From Frankiales bacterium (lineage in GTDB: Bacteria > Actinomycetota > Actinomycetes > Mycobacteriales > SCTD01): DNA of 34,529 nucleotides. Both the position numbers and the translations under genes were made by a program. How positions within the stretch are numbered: the stretch's first letter is position 1; the number at the start of each line of letters is the position of its first letter. Under the pieces are notes generated by a model that was given only the letters and a program-made list of their open reading frames with translations, was not told the DNA's origin and ran no database searches. The DNA lies in the NCBI GenBank assembly GCA_025464795.1, contig JAODNB010000303.1, forward strand, positions 1-34,529, in the 5' to 3' direction. This document shows, piece by piece, positions 8,045 through 16,813 of this stretch.

Positions 8045-8122
8045 GCGAGACACCCCACAGCGACCCGCTTGACACCGTCATGCACTCTGTTTGGACACGA
8101 CCCCCCTTGAGCTTGGAGAGAT

Positions 8123-10810
8123 GTGCCAGCCGGTCAACGCCTCGTCATCGTCGAATCGCCCGCCAAGGCGAAGACCATCGCGGGCTACCTCGGGCCCGGC
8201 TACGTCGTCGAGTCCTCCATCGGCCACATCCGGGACCTGCCGCGCAGCGCGGCCGACGTCCCTGCGGAGTACAAGGGCCTGCCCTGGGCCAAGGACGGCG
8301 TCGACGTCGACAACGGCTTCAAGGCGCTCTACGTCGTCAGCCCCGACAAGAAGGCACAGGTCGCGAAGCTCAGGGCCGCGTTGAAGGAGTCGGACGAGCT
8401 CTACCTCGCGACGGACGAGGACCGCGAGGGCGAGGCCATCGCCTGGCACCTGCTCGAGACCCTGAAGCCGAAGGTCCCGGTGCACCGGATGGTGTTCCAC
8501 GAGATCACGAAGCCGGCCATCCAGGCCGCCGTCGAGAACCCGCGGGAGCTGGACACCAAGCTGGTGGACGCGCAGGAGACCCGACGGATCCTGGACCGCC
8601 TCTACGGCTACCGGGTGTCGGAGGTGCTCTGGAAGAAGGTCATGCCGCGGCTGTCCGCGGGGCGGGTGCAGTCCGTGGCGACCCGCGTCGTCGTCGAGCG
8701 CGAACGCGCTCGCATGCGCTTCACCGAAGCGGGTTACTGGGACATCGAGGGGACGTTCGTCGCGGACGGCCAGACCGAGCGGCTCGTCGCCACCCTGCAG
8801 GTCGTCGACGGCAAGCGGCTCGCGAGCGGTCGCGACTTCGACGCCGACACCGGCACCCTGACGCGGGACGTCCGTCACCTGAGCGAGCCGGAGGCGCGTT
8901 CGCTCGCTGAGGGGCTCGAGTCCGCATCCTTCTCGGTGCGTGCCGTCGACGAGAAGCCCTACACCCGCAAGCCCTACGCCCCGTTCATGACGTCGACCCT
9001 GCAGCAGGAGGCCGGCCGCAAGCTGCGCATGTCCTCGCGCCAGGTCATGCAGACCGCCCAGCGGCTGTACGAGAACGGCTACATCACCTACATGCGCACC
9101 GACAGCACCAACCTGTCGGAGACGGCGATCAACGCCGCGCGTCAGCAGGCACGTGACCTGTACGGCAACGAGTACGTCCCGGACCAGCCGAGGACGTACG
9201 CGAAGAAGGTCAAGAACGCCCAGGAGGCCCACGAGGCCATCCGGCCTTCGGGCGACGTGTTCCGGACACCTGGTCAGGTCGCCGGCGAGCTGCGCGGCGA
9301 CGAGCACCGGCTGTACGAGCTGATCTGGCAGCGCACTGTCGCGTCGCAGATGGCCGACGCCCGCGGGACCACTGCCTCCATCCGCCTCGGCGCTGTCGCT
9401 GCCGATGGCACCGATGCTGAGTTCGTCGCCTCGGGTCGCACCATCACCTTCAAGGGCTTCCTCGCTGCCTACGTGGAGGAGGTCGACGACCAGGCCGAGG
9501 CGGCCGAGCGCGAGGACTCCGAGAAGCGGTTGCCCGCCGTCGCGGTGAACCAGCCGCTGAGGGTCTCGGCGCTCGACCCCGAGGGTCACACCACCTCGCC
9601 CCCCGCCCGCTACACCGAGGCCTCGCTGGTGAAGCAGCTCGAGGAGCTGGGCATCGGCCGCCCGTCCACCTATGCGTCGATCATCTCGACCATCCAGGAC
9701 CGCGGGTACGTCTGGAAGAAGGGCTCTGCCCTGGTCCCGACGTGGCTCGCCTTCGCCGTCATCGGACTGCTCGAGCAGCACTTCGGCCGGCTGGTCGACT
9801 ACACGTTCACCGCGTCCATGGAGGACGACCTCGACCAGATCGCCGACGGCCAGCGCAACAGCGTCGACTGGCTGACGGCGTTCTACTTCGGCTCCGACGA
9901 GGGCAAGGAGGGCGGTCTCGCCAAGCAGGGTGGCCTGAAGAAGTTGACCTCCGAGGGCCTCGGTGACATCGACGCCCGCGCCATCAACTCCATCCCGATC
10001 GGGCTCGATGCCGACGGCACCCCGGTCGTGGTCCGGGTGGGTCGCTACGGACCCTACGTCGAGATCGGCGAGAAGCGGGCGTCGCTCCCCGAGGACCTCG
10101 CTCCCGACGAGCTCACGGTCGCCATGGCGATCGAGATGGCCGACGCGCCGTCCGACGACCGCGTCCTGGGTCAGCACCCGGCCTCAGGCCTGGACGTCAT
10201 CGCGAAGAAGGGCCGCTTCGGGCCGTACATCACCGTCGCCCTTCCCGAGGGCTCACCGGAGAAGCCGGCGACGGCGTCGCTGTTCAAGACGATGGACCTC
10301 ACAACGGTCACCCTCGAGGACGCGCTGCAGCTTCTGACGCTGCCGCGGACCCTCGGTGAGATCGAGGGCGAGCCGGTCACGGCGCAGAACGGTCGCTACG
10401 GGCCGTACATCAGCAAGGGCAAGGAGAGCCGCTCACTGGTGGACGAGGAGTCGCTGTTCACTGTGACGCTCGAGCAGGCGGTGGCGCTGCTGGCGCAGCC
10501 GAAGCTGCGGGGTCGGGCTGCCGCTGCTCCGCCTCTCAAGGAGCTCGGTGTCGACCCGGTCAGCGAGAAGCCGATGGTCGTCAAGGAGGGGCGCTTCGGC
10601 CCCTACGTCACGGACGGCGAGACGAACGCGTCGCTGCGCAAGGACGACTCGATCGAGGAGCTCACCGACGAGCGCGCGTCCGAGCTGCTCGCAGACAGGC
10701 GCGCGCGCGGCCCGGTGAAGAAGAAGGCCGCGCCGCGCAAGACCGCAGCCAAGAAGGCGCCCGCGAAGAAGGCCGTTCCGAAGAAGGCTGCTGCCAAGAA
10801 GAAGGCGTGA
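8123..10810 (+). CDS. topA: DNA topoisomerase I, actinobacterial type
   Basis: Type IA topoisomerase that relaxes negative supercoils; 895 residues. The N-terminal Toprim domain begins RLVIVESPAKAKTIAGYL and holds the metal site DEDREGE at 98-104. The catalytic tyrosine is Tyr323 in ITYMRTDS (321-328). Several core stretches match my memory of the Mycobacterium tuberculosis enzyme (VDAQETRRILDRLYGY, PPARYTEASLVKQLEELGIG). Instead of tetracysteine zinc fingers, the C-terminus has at least four repeats containing GRYGPY or GRFGPY, then a lysine/alanine tail of about 35 residues, a known feature of actinobacterial TopA linked to DNA binding and processivity. Start: GTG with GGAG four bases upstream; an ATG two bases earlier is in another frame. 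A TTGACA at 8069-8074 could be a -35, but I see no good -10. Confidence 0.98.
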   Translation: MPAGQRLVIVESPAKAKTIAGYLGPGYVVESSIGHIRDLPRSAADVPAEYKGLPWAKDGVDVDNGFKALYVVSPDKKAQVAKLRAALKESDELYLATDEDREGEAIAWHLLETLKPKVPVHRMVFHEITKPAIQAAVENPRELDTKLVDAQETRRILDRLYGYRVSEVLWKKVMPRLSAGRVQSVATRVVVERERARMRFTEAGYWDIEGTFVADGQTERLVATLQVVDGKRLASGRDFDADTGTLTRDVRHLSEPEARSLAEGLESASFSVRAVDEKPYTRKPYAPFMTSTLQQEAGRKLRMSSRQVMQTAQRLYENGYITYMRTDSTNLSETAINAARQQARDLYGNEYVPDQPRTYAKKVKNAQEAHEAIRPSGDVFRTPGQVAGELRGDEHRLYELIWQRTVASQMADARGTTASIRLGAVAADGTDAEFVASGRTITFKGFLAAYVEEVDDQAEAAEREDSEKRLPAVAVNQPLRVSALDPEGHTTSPPARYTEASLVKQLEELGIGRPSTYASIISTIQDRGYVWKKGSALVPTWLAFAVIGLLEQHFGRLVDYTFTASMEDDLDQIADGQRNSVDWLTAFYFGSDEGKEGGLAKQGGLKKLTSEGLGDIDARAINSIPIGLDADGTPVVVRVGRYGPYVEIGEKRASLPEDLAPDELTVAMAIEMADAPSDDRVLGQHPASGLDVIAKKGRFGPYITVALPEGSPEKPATASLFKTMDLTTVTLEDALQLLTLPRTLGEIEGEPVTAQNGRYGPYISKGKESRSLVDEESLFTVTLEQAVALLAQPKLRGRAAAAPPLKELGVDPVSEKPMVVKEGRFGPYVTDGETNASLRKDDSIEELTDERASELLADRRARGPVKKKAAPRKTAAKKAPAKKAVPKKAAAKKKA

Positions 10811-10819
10811 CCACCGCCG

Positions 10820-10825
10820 TAGGCT
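10820..10825 (+). promoter_or_regulatory. -10 box for probable leaderless MFS-tmk mRNA
   Basis: TAGGCT ends 6 bases before the ATG of the fusion gene and starts 9 bases after the topA stop. No SD is present between it and the start codon. It would let tmk-holB be transcribed independently of topA. Confidence 0.5.
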
Positions 10826-10831
10826 GACCGC

Positions 10832-12790
10832 ATGGAGTCGGGGCACCACTGGCCGGGGGCGTTGGCCCACCGCGGCTTCCGGCGGCTGTCCCTCGCCCTG
10901 CTGCTGTCGAGCTTCGGTGACTGGCTCGGGTTCCTCGCCACCACGGCACTGGCGGCGCAGCTCGTCGACGGCTTCGAGGGGCAGAGCTTCGCCATCGGCG
11001 CGGTGCTCGCCTTCCGGCTGCTGCCAGGTGTCGTCCTCGCCCCCTTGGTCGGAGTCGTCGCGGACCGGTTCGACCGGCGAGTGACGATGGTGGTCTGCGA
11101 CCTCCTGCGCTTCGGCTTGTTCCTGTCGATGCCTCTGGTCGGCACGCTGACCTGGCTGCTGGTCGCCTCCGCTCTCGTCGAGGTGCTCTCGCTGATCTGG
11201 ATCCCGGCCAAGGAGGCGTCCGTCCCGCACCTGGCCAAGGAGCAGCTCGAGTCGGCGAACCAGATCTCGCTGTTCGCGACCTACGGGACCGCGCCCCTCG
11301 CGGCTGTCGTGTTCGGGGTGCTCGGGGTCCTGAAGGTCCGCACCCACGAGTCCGCAGCCAACATCGGGCTGTTCGTCGACGCGGGAACGTTCCTTTTCGC
11401 TGCGGTCCAGGTCGCCCGGATCCGCGAGATCCCCTCGCACAGCGAGTCCGTCTCGGCGGGGGCGACACCGTCTGTGGTGCAGAGCGTCCGGGAGGGCCTG
11501 CGCTTCGCCCGCAGCAGTCGCCTCGTACGCGGCCTGCTGGTCGGCATGCTGGGCGCGCTGGCCGCGACCGGTGTCGTCGTGGGCAACGGCAAGACCTTCA
11601 GCGACACCGTCCTCAACGGCGGGGAAGGGGCCTTCGCGCTGCTCTTCGGGTCGGTCTTCGTGGGCATCGCTCTCGGCGTCGCCCTCGGACCCCGACTGGT
11701 GCGCGACGTGTCCCGCCGCCGGGTCCTGGGGCCGGCGATCGTCGGCGCCGGGCTCTCGCTGGTGTTCATGTCCGCCGTCCCCGTACTGGCCCTGGTCGTG
11801 GTCGCGACGCTGCTGCTCGGTTCCTGTGCCGGGCTGGCCTACGTCACCGGGCTGACGCTGCTCGGAGCTGAGGTCGAGGACGCTCTGCGAGGGCGGACCT
11901 TCGGCTTGGTCAACACGCTGATGCGGTTGGCGCTGCTGCTGTCCCTGACGGTGGCGCCCGGGCTCGCAGGGCTCGTCGGCATCCACCGCTGGGGCCGCTT
12001 CGACGTCAACGGCGCCTCGGTGACCTTGCTGCTCGGAGGCCTGCTCGCCGTCTTCGTCGGTGGACTGTCCTACCGCACCATGAACGACCGGCCTGGGATC
12101 CCGCTGCGGTCAGACCTCGTCCGCGTACTGCTTCGCCGACGCGTCCGCGGGCCGCTGCACCCTGGCCTCTTCGTGGTCTTCGAGGGGGGCGAGGGTGCGG
12201 GGAAGTCGACGCAGGTCTCGCGGCTTGCCCACCTGCTCGAGAGCACGGGGCTCGAGGTCGTCGTCACCCGCGAGCCCGGCGCGACGGAGGTGGGCGCGAA
12301 GATCCGGACGATGCTGCTCGACCCGGCGACGACCCTGTCGGTTCGGACCGAGGCGCTGCTCTACGCTGCCGACCGCGCCCAGCACGTCGCGACCGTCGTG
12401 CGACCAGCTCTCGAGCGCGGGGCAGTGGTCATCAGCGACCGCTACGTCGACAGCTCGCTCGCCTACCAGGGCGCGGGCCGCGCTCTCTCGCTCGATGAGG
12501 TCGCGCAGCTCTCCCGCTGGGCGACCGAGGGGCTGCGTCCCGACGTGACCCTGCTGCTCGACATCGACCCCGAGGTCGGACTGGCCCGCGCGACGGGCTC
12601 ACCGGACCGGATCGAGCAGGAGTCCCTCGCGTTCCACCGCGCCGTCCGCCAGGGGTTCTTGGACCTCGCCTCTGCTGAGCCGACGCGCTACCTCGTCGTC
12701 AGTGCGGTGCAGACTCCCGACGAGGTCCATGCGGCGATCGCGGCGCGGGTGCTGCCCCTCGCCCCTGCGCAACGCTTGGAGCGAGTGTGA
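10832..12790 (+). CDS. tmk: MFS transporter-thymidylate kinase fusion protein
   Basis: A 652-residue two-part protein. Residues 1 to about 435 form a major facilitator-like membrane domain with many hydrophobic helices and the loop-2/3 signature GVVADRFDRR. Residues about 446-650 are a complete thymidylate kinase, which converts dTMP to dTDP: P-loop EGGEGAGKST at 451-460, VTREPGAT, DRYVDSSLAYQG and the LID segment SPDRIEQES. The reading frame is continuous through the joint, so this is a true fusion, not two genes. I recall the same architecture annotated in other actinobacteria. What the membrane half transports, and whether it anchors dTMP kinase to the membrane, is unknown. The stop overlaps the holB start by 4 bases (GTGA). 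No separate tmk is seen here. Confidence 0.93.
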   Translation: MESGHHWPGALAHRGFRRLSLALLLSSFGDWLGFLATTALAAQLVDGFEGQSFAIGAVLAFRLLPGVVLAPLVGVVADRFDRRVTMVVCDLLRFGLFLSMPLVGTLTWLLVASALVEVLSLIWIPAKEASVPHLAKEQLESANQISLFATYGTAPLAAVVFGVLGVLKVRTHESAANIGLFVDAGTFLFAAVQVARIREIPSHSESVSAGATPSVVQSVREGLRFARSSRLVRGLLVGMLGALAATGVVVGNGKTFSDTVLNGGEGAFALLFGSVFVGIALGVALGPRLVRDVSRRRVLGPAIVGAGLSLVFMSAVPVLALVVVATLLLGSCAGLAYVTGLTLLGAEVEDALRGRTFGLVNTLMRLALLLSLTVAPGLAGLVGIHRWGRFDVNGASVTLLLGGLLAVFVGGLSYRTMNDRPGIPLRSDLVRVLLRRRVRGPLHPGLFVVFEGGEGAGKSTQVSRLAHLLESTGLEVVVTREPGATEVGAKIRTMLLDPATTLSVRTEALLYAADRAQHVATVVRPALERGAVVISDRYVDSSLAYQGAGRALSLDEVAQLSRWATEGLRPDVTLLLDIDPEVGLARATGSPDRIEQESLAFHRAVRQGFLDLASAEPTRYLVVSAVQTPDEVHAAIAARVLPLAPAQRLERV

Positions 12791-13962
12791 GCGTGTTCAG
12801 CGACCTGGTCGGTCAGGAGGCCGTGGTCGAGCAGCTCACCGCTGCCGCAGCGGCAGCCGCTGAGGCCCTGGCTGGAGGGGACGGTGCGGGCATGACGCAC
12901 GCGTGGCTGTTCACCGGACCTCCCGGCTCCGGACGGTCCAACGCCGCACGGGCCTTCGCCGCCGCCCTGCAGTGCCCGGAGGGGGGCTGCGGGCACTGCG
13001 AGACCTGCCACCAGGCGCTCGGAGGGACCCACCCGGACGTTGCGGTGATCGTGCCCGAGGGCTTGCACCTGCTCATCGACCAGGCCCGCGAGATCATCCA
13101 GCGCAGCTCCCGCGCGCCGACGCGGGGCCGTTGGCAGGTCACCCTGATCGAGGACGCGGACCGCATGGAGGAGCGCACCTCCAACACGCTGCTGAAGGCC
13201 GTGGAGGAGCCGCCACCTCACAGCGTCCTGCTGCTCTGCGCGCCGTCCGTCGACGACCTGCTGCCGACGATCCGGTCCCGCTGTCGCCTGGTCCCTCTCC
13301 GATCCCCCTCCGCCGCCGCGGTCGCACAGGTGCTGGTCGAGCGCGACGGCGTCGACCCCGCGATGGCCGCCTTCGCCGCGCGGGCGTCCCAAGGCCACAT
13401 CGGCCGCGCGCGTCGCCTCGCGACCGATGAGGAGACCCGTCGAGAGCGACGGGACGTGCTGGCCCTGCCCCGATCGCTCGGCAACGTCGGCCAGGCCCTG
13501 AACGCCGCCAAGGACCTGTTCGACGCCGCGAAGGACGAGGCCGACAAGCTGGCCGCATCGCGGGACGACGTCGAGCGCGAGGCGCTGTCCACTGCCCTCG
13601 GCGGAGGCGCCACCGGCAAGGGCTACGCCGGGAGTGCGCCGAAGGGGGGCGCCGGGGCGCTGAAGGAGCTGGAGAAGCGGCAGCGGTCGCGGGGCACCAG
13701 GACGCAGCGCGATGCCCTCGACCGGGCGCTGATCGACCTGGCCGCCTTCTACCGCGACGTGCTGACCGTGCAGCTGGGCACGAACGCGGTGCCGGTCCAC
13801 GGCGACCTCGCCGATCAGGCAGCGGTCATCGCCGGCAACTCGACCCCCGAGTCCACGCTGCACCGCATCGACGCGATCCTGGCCTGCCGGACCGCAGTCG
13901 AGGGCAACGTCGCCCCGCAGCTCGCGGTCGAGGCCATGGCCCTCGCCCTGCGCACCGGCTGA
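12787..13962 (+). CDS. holB: DNA polymerase III delta' subunit (clamp loader)
   Basis: AAA+ clamp-loader subunit that helps load the sliding clamp at primed DNA; 391 residues. The Walker A region reads GPPGSGRS at 44-51, with arginine in place of lysine, as expected for delta', which does not need ATP hydrolysis. A zinc module follows with Cys63, Cys68, Cys71 and Cys74. IEDADRM (121-127) is the Walker B region, SNTLLKAVEEPP is the clamp-loader signature and SRC is at 164-166. Gamma/tau would normally keep the P-loop lysine, so delta' is preferred. The GTG start overlaps the tmk stop by 4 bases, implying translational coupling. A tRNA gene follows 40 bases downstream, as I recall for other actinobacteria. 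Confidence 0.93.
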   Translation: MSVFSDLVGQEAVVEQLTAAAAAAAEALAGGDGAGMTHAWLFTGPPGSGRSNAARAFAAALQCPEGGCGHCETCHQALGGTHPDVAVIVPEGLHLLIDQAREIIQRSSRAPTRGRWQVTLIEDADRMEERTSNTLLKAVEEPPPHSVLLLCAPSVDDLLPTIRSRCRLVPLRSPSAAAVAQVLVERDGVDPAMAAFAARASQGHIGRARRLATDEETRRERRDVLALPRSLGNVGQALNAAKDLFDAAKDEADKLAASRDDVEREALSTALGGGATGKGYAGSAPKGGAGALKELEKRQRSRGTRTQRDALDRALIDLAAFYRDVLTVQLGTNAVPVHGDLADQAAVIAGNSTPESTLHRIDAILACRTAVEGNVAPQLAVEAMALALRTG

Positions 13963-13988
13963 CGTCCCGCAGCGGGGTGCCTTAGACT
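13959..13988 (+). promoter_or_regulatory. Promoter of the tRNA-Thr gene
   Basis: CTGACG (13959-13964) and TAGACT (13983-13988) are 18 bases apart. The -10 ends 14 bases before the mature tRNA 5' end, which would leave a short 5' leader for RNase P. The -35 overlaps the end of holB. Confidence 0.6.
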
Positions 13989-14002
13989 TTCCCGCGTAGT
14001 AC

Positions 14003-14078
14003 GCCGCCTTAGCTCAGTCGGCAGAGCACCTCACTCGTAATGAGGTTGTCCGGAGTTCGATTCTCCGAGGCGGCTCCA
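14003..14078 (+). tRNA. tRNA-Thr, anticodon CGT, CCA encoded
   Basis: Cloverleaf folds fully: acceptor GCCGCCT/AGGCGGC (14003-14009, 14068-14074), D stem GCTC/GAGC around AGTCGGCA, anticodon stem CCTCA/TGAGG around loop CTCGTAA, variable TTGTC, T stem CGGAG/CTCCG around TTCGATT. The anticodon is CGT at 14036-14038, reading ACG (Thr), a common codon in a GC-rich genome. The discriminator is T at 14075, followed by genomic CCA. Confidence 0.97.
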
Positions 14079-14083
14079 CCGCT

Positions 14084-14109
14084 CCGCCCCAGCCCACCGG
14101 CTGGGGCGG
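14084..14109 (+). terminator. Hairpin terminator after tRNA-Thr
   Basis: CCGCCCCAGCC (14084-14094) and GGCTGGGGCGG (14099-14109) pair perfectly around a four-base loop, five bases past the CCA. It could end the tRNA transcript or lie in the leader of prfC, whose SD begins 16 bases later. Confidence 0.8.
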
Positions 14110-14138
14110 CTGCGCTTGATGACCAGGAGGACCCACGG

Positions 14139-15734
14139 ATGAGCGCTCGCGCTGGCACTCTTGCTGTCACGGAAGCCGCGCGCCGTCGCACCTTCGCGGT
14201 CATCAGCCACCCCGACGCCGGCAAGTCGACCCTGACCGAGGCCCTGGCGCTGCACGCCCGGGTGATCAACGAAGCGGGTCACATCCATGGCAAGGCGGGA
14301 CGCAAGAGCACCGTCTCCGACTGGATGGACATCGAGAAGGCCCGTGGCATCTCGATCTCCAGCGCGGCCCTGCAGTTCGAGTACGAGGGATCGGTCATCA
14401 ACCTCGTCGACACCCCAGGTCACGCGGACTTCTCCGAGGACACCTACCGGGTGCTCGCGGCCGTCGACAGCGCCGTGATGCTCGTCGACGCTGCCAAGGG
14501 GATGGAGCCGCAGACGCTCAAGCTGTTCGAGGTCTGCCGGCACCGCCGCATCCCGGTCCTCACCGTCATCAACAAGTGGGACCGACCCGGACACGAGGCG
14601 CTCCAGCTCATGGACGAGGTCTTCCTCAAGACCGGCCTGAAGCCGACGCCCTTGACCTGGCCAGTCGGCATCGCGGGTGACTTCCGCGGCGTCCTCGACC
14701 GGCGGAACGGCACGATGATCCAGTTCACCCGTACCGCCGGCGGGGCAACGCTGGCAGCTCAGGCCGTGCTGTCGGCGGACGAGGCCCTTGCTGCCCACGG
14801 CGACGCCTGGACGACGGCCGTCGAGGAGTCGGAGCTGCTGTCGGCGGACGAGGCCGACCTCGACGTCGAGGCCTACCTCGACCACCGCGCGACCCCGGTG
14901 CTGTTCGGCTCGGCCGTCCTCAACTTCGGCGTCTCGCAGCTCCTCGACACCCTGCTCGAGCTGGCCCCCGCGCCCGGTCCTCGTCCGGACGTGGCGGGCG
15001 AGCCGCGGGAGGTCGACGCCCCGTTCAGCGGCTTCGTCTTCAAGATCCAGGCAGGGATGGACTCGGCGCACCGGGACCGGCTCGCCTACATCCGGGTGTG
15101 CTCCGGCGTCTTCGAGCGCGGCTCCGTCGTGACCCACGCCGCGTCCAAGAAGCCGTTCGCGACCAAGTACGCGCAGCAGGTCTTCGGGCAGAGCCGCGAG
15201 ACGGTCGACCTGGCGTACCCCGGCGATGTCGTCGGCCTGGTGAACGCCTCGATGCTCCGCGTCGGCGACTCGCTCTACGTCGACTCGGCGGTGACCTTCC
15301 CGCCGATCCCGTCCTTCGCCCCGGAGCACTTCGCCGTCGCGCGGGCGAACGACTCGGGACGCTACAAGCAGTTCCGTCGCGGCATCGAGCAGCTCGAGCA
15401 GGAGGGGGTCGTGCAGGTCCTGCGCAGTGATCGTCGTGGCGACCAGGCACCCGTCCTCGCCGCCGTCGGCCCTATGCAGTTCGAGGTGGCGACCCACCGG
15501 ATGAAGGGGGAGATGGGGGCTGAGGTCACCCTCGACCGGCTGCCGTACTCCGTCGCGCGACGCACCACCCGCGACTGGGTGACTCAGCTGGACTCTCAGT
15601 CCGGAGTGGAGTGCTTCCTGCGCGGCGACGGCGAGTGGCTGGCCCTTTTTGCCGACCAGTGGCGCCTGGGCCGTACGCAGCGGGACCTCCCCGAGGCCGT
15701 CCTCGAGCCCCTCGTCGCCGCCACCGACGCCTGA
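14139..15734 (+). CDS. prfC: Peptide chain release factor 3
   Basis: Ribosome-associated GTPase that removes RF1/RF2 after termination; 531 residues, the normal size. G1 is SHPDAGKST, switch I region RGISISSAALQFEY, G3 DTPGHADF, G4 NKWD. The later domains carry RF3 hallmarks: GFVFKIQAGMD, HRDRLAYIRV, AYPGDVVGL and VGPMQFEV. These separate it from EF-G. ATG was chosen because AGGAGG (14125-14130) lies eight bases upstream; the frame continues upstream but that would run into the tRNA gene. The gene follows the tRNA and converges on the anti-sigma gene 49 bases beyond its stop. RF3 is not universal in bacteria; its presence here is clear. Confidence 0.97.
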   Translation: MSARAGTLAVTEAARRRTFAVISHPDAGKSTLTEALALHARVINEAGHIHGKAGRKSTVSDWMDIEKARGISISSAALQFEYEGSVINLVDTPGHADFSEDTYRVLAAVDSAVMLVDAAKGMEPQTLKLFEVCRHRRIPVLTVINKWDRPGHEALQLMDEVFLKTGLKPTPLTWPVGIAGDFRGVLDRRNGTMIQFTRTAGGATLAAQAVLSADEALAAHGDAWTTAVEESELLSADEADLDVEAYLDHRATPVLFGSAVLNFGVSQLLDTLLELAPAPGPRPDVAGEPREVDAPFSGFVFKIQAGMDSAHRDRLAYIRVCSGVFERGSVVTHAASKKPFATKYAQQVFGQSRETVDLAYPGDVVGLVNASMLRVGDSLYVDSAVTFPPIPSFAPEHFAVARANDSGRYKQFRRGIEQLEQEGVVQVLRSDRRGDQAPVLAAVGPMQFEVATHRMKGEMGAEVTLDRLPYSVARRTTRDWVTQLDSQSGVECFLRGDGEWLALFADQWRLGRTQRDLPEAVLEPLVAATDA

Positions 15735-15752
15735 CCCCCTCGCCCCTCCCGC

Positions 15753-15767
15753 CACTTCAGGGAAGTG
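15753..15767. terminator. Small hairpin between convergent prfC and anti-sigma genes
   Basis: CACTTC (15753-15758) pairs with GAAGTG (15762-15767) around AGG in the 49-bp gap between two converging stop codons. The stem is short, so this is a weak bidirectional terminator candidate. Confidence 0.35.
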
Positions 15768-15783
15768 CAAGGTCTGGGGGGGA

Positions 15784-16164
15784 TCAGCGGAGGCGGCGAC
15801 GGACGTTCTTGGCGGACAGCCACGAGACATAACCAGCACCCGCCCCGGCGGCGGCACCCGCGACCAGCAGCGCGACGGACAGGACCGGCTTCGCCCCGCT
15901 GACCGCTCCTCGCAGCGGAGCAGCACCACGGGGGGACGACGAGTTCTCGAGCAGGGACTCGAGCAGGCCCTCAGGCGGTGCCGAAGGAGCCCCCGCGAGG
16001 GTGGACAGCCCGACGTGCAGCTCCCGCTGGATCGAGAACTCCGCCTGGCAGGCCGCGCAGCGACGAAGGTGCAGGGCCACCAGCTTGCGCCGCAGCCGCG
16101 GCAGGGAGAGGTCCACGTACGCAGGCAGCTGCGCCTGGACCTCCTGGCAGACCCGCTCGCTCAT
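15784..16164 (-). CDS. Zinc-finger (zf-HC2) membrane anti-sigma factor
   Basis: A 126-residue single-pass membrane protein. The N-terminal cytoplasmic part carries HLRRCAAC (about residues 32-39), the HxxxCxxC core of zinc-containing anti-sigma domains that clamp ECF sigma factors. A transmembrane helix follows near residues 93-116 (VLSVALLVAGAAAG onward), and the very short basic tail NVRRRLR would lie outside or at the membrane face. Its ATG overlaps the stop of the ECF sigma gene by 4 bases (ATGA), the standard arrangement for a sigma/anti-sigma pair. The signal sensed is unknown; the almost absent extracytoplasmic part argues against a large ligand-binding sensor. A redox or zinc-loss signal through HxxxCxxC is possible but not shown. 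Confidence 0.85.
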   Translation of the reverse strand: MSERVCQEVQAQLPAYVDLSLPRLRRKLVALHLRRCAACQAEFSIQRELHVGLSTLAGAPSAPPEGLLESLLENSSSPRGAAPLRGAVSGAKPVLSVALLVAGAAAGAGAGYVSWLSAKNVRRRLR

Positions 16165-16709
16165 ACGACCAGCTCCCTCAGCCTCGTGTGCGCCCGGTGC
16201 AGCCGGACCTTCACGGCTCCTTCGCTGATGCCGAGCAGCTCAGCGGTCTCCTTCGTGGACAAGCCCTGGACATCTCTGAGGACGACGACCTCACGGGCGT
16301 CCTCCGGCAGGTCAGCCAACGCCTTTGCGGTACGGCGTGCAAGGTCGGCCGTGGTGACGCGCTCCTCCGGTGAGGCGTCGTTGGACGCGAGGTCGTCGAA
16401 GACGGCGTCCACCGTGCCGGCGCTCTGACCGCGGGCGCGCACGTCGCCTCGCTTGCGCAGGGACGTCATGCAGACGTTGACGGTGACCCGGTGCAGCCAG
16501 GTACCGAAGGCCGCCTCGCCCCGGAACCCCAGGACCGAGCGGACGACCCGCACGTAGACCTCTTGCGTGGCGTCCGCCGCATCGGACGGATCCCCCAGCA
16601 GGCGTCGGCAGAGGGCGTAGACGTGCGCGTAGGTGCCGCGGATGAGGTCATCCATCGCGCCCTTCTCCCCGCGCTGCACGGCGCGTACGAGAGCAGGATC
16701 GACCTCCAC
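16161..16709 (-). CDS. ECF RNA polymerase sigma factor
   Basis: Sigma-70 family protein of 182 residues with only regions 2 and 4, as in the ECF group. Region 2: YALCRRLLGDPSDAADATQEVYVRV and GTWLHRVTVN, the core-binding and -10 recognition part. Region 4: LADLPEDAREVVVLRDVQGLS then the helix-turn-helix ISEGAVKVRLHRAHTRL. GTG is the start. It is the first gene of a two-gene unit with the zf-HC2 anti-sigma factor, with a 4-base overlap, and is divergent from a small membrane protein across 104 bases. Autoregulation is usual for such pairs, but I could not place a clear self-promoter. The ECF subgroup and target genes cannot be assigned by eye. Confidence 0.92.
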   Translation of the reverse strand: MEVDPALVRAVQRGEKGAMDDLIRGTYAHVYALCRRLLGDPSDAADATQEVYVRVVRSVLGFRGEAAFGTWLHRVTVNVCMTSLRKRGDVRARGQSAGTVDAVFDDLASNDASPEERVTTADLARRTAKALADLPEDAREVVVLRDVQGLSTKETAELLGISEGAVKVRLHRAHTRLRELVV

Positions 16710-16732
16710 AGCGAAACGTTCTCAGAGATCCT

Positions 16733-16758
16733 TGTAACCAAGGGGGATCCGCGCGGTC
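16733..16758 (+). promoter_or_regulatory. ECF-like promoter candidate for the small membrane gene
   Basis: TGTAACC (16733-16739) contains the AAC core common to ECF -35 elements, and CGGTC (16754-16758) lies 15 bases after the AAC. A CGTAC further on (16762-16766) is too distant. It sits in the sigma/membrane-protein divergent region and is a weak call. Confidence 0.25.
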
Positions 16759-16813
16759 CAACGTACTGAGCGAGGCAGATCGCCCCGCCAGCCTCATCAC
16801 AGGAGTGGTGAAC

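Noticed and set aside
8069..8074. Perfect TTGACA upstream of topA
   Set aside because: No acceptable -10 hexamer lies 16-19 bases downstream, so a promoter could not be supported.
8078..10177. 699-codon minus-strand frame opposite topA
   Set aside because: Same cause: topA on the plus strand is certain, and the antisense product has no motif.
12787..13962. holB as dnaX (gamma/tau)
   Set aside because: The P-loop lysine is replaced by Arg50 and the length and position after tmk fit delta'.
14040..14138. Longer prfC start at 14040
   Set aside because: It would begin inside the tRNA gene and cross the terminator hairpin; the ATG at 14139 has a good SD and family homology starts after it.
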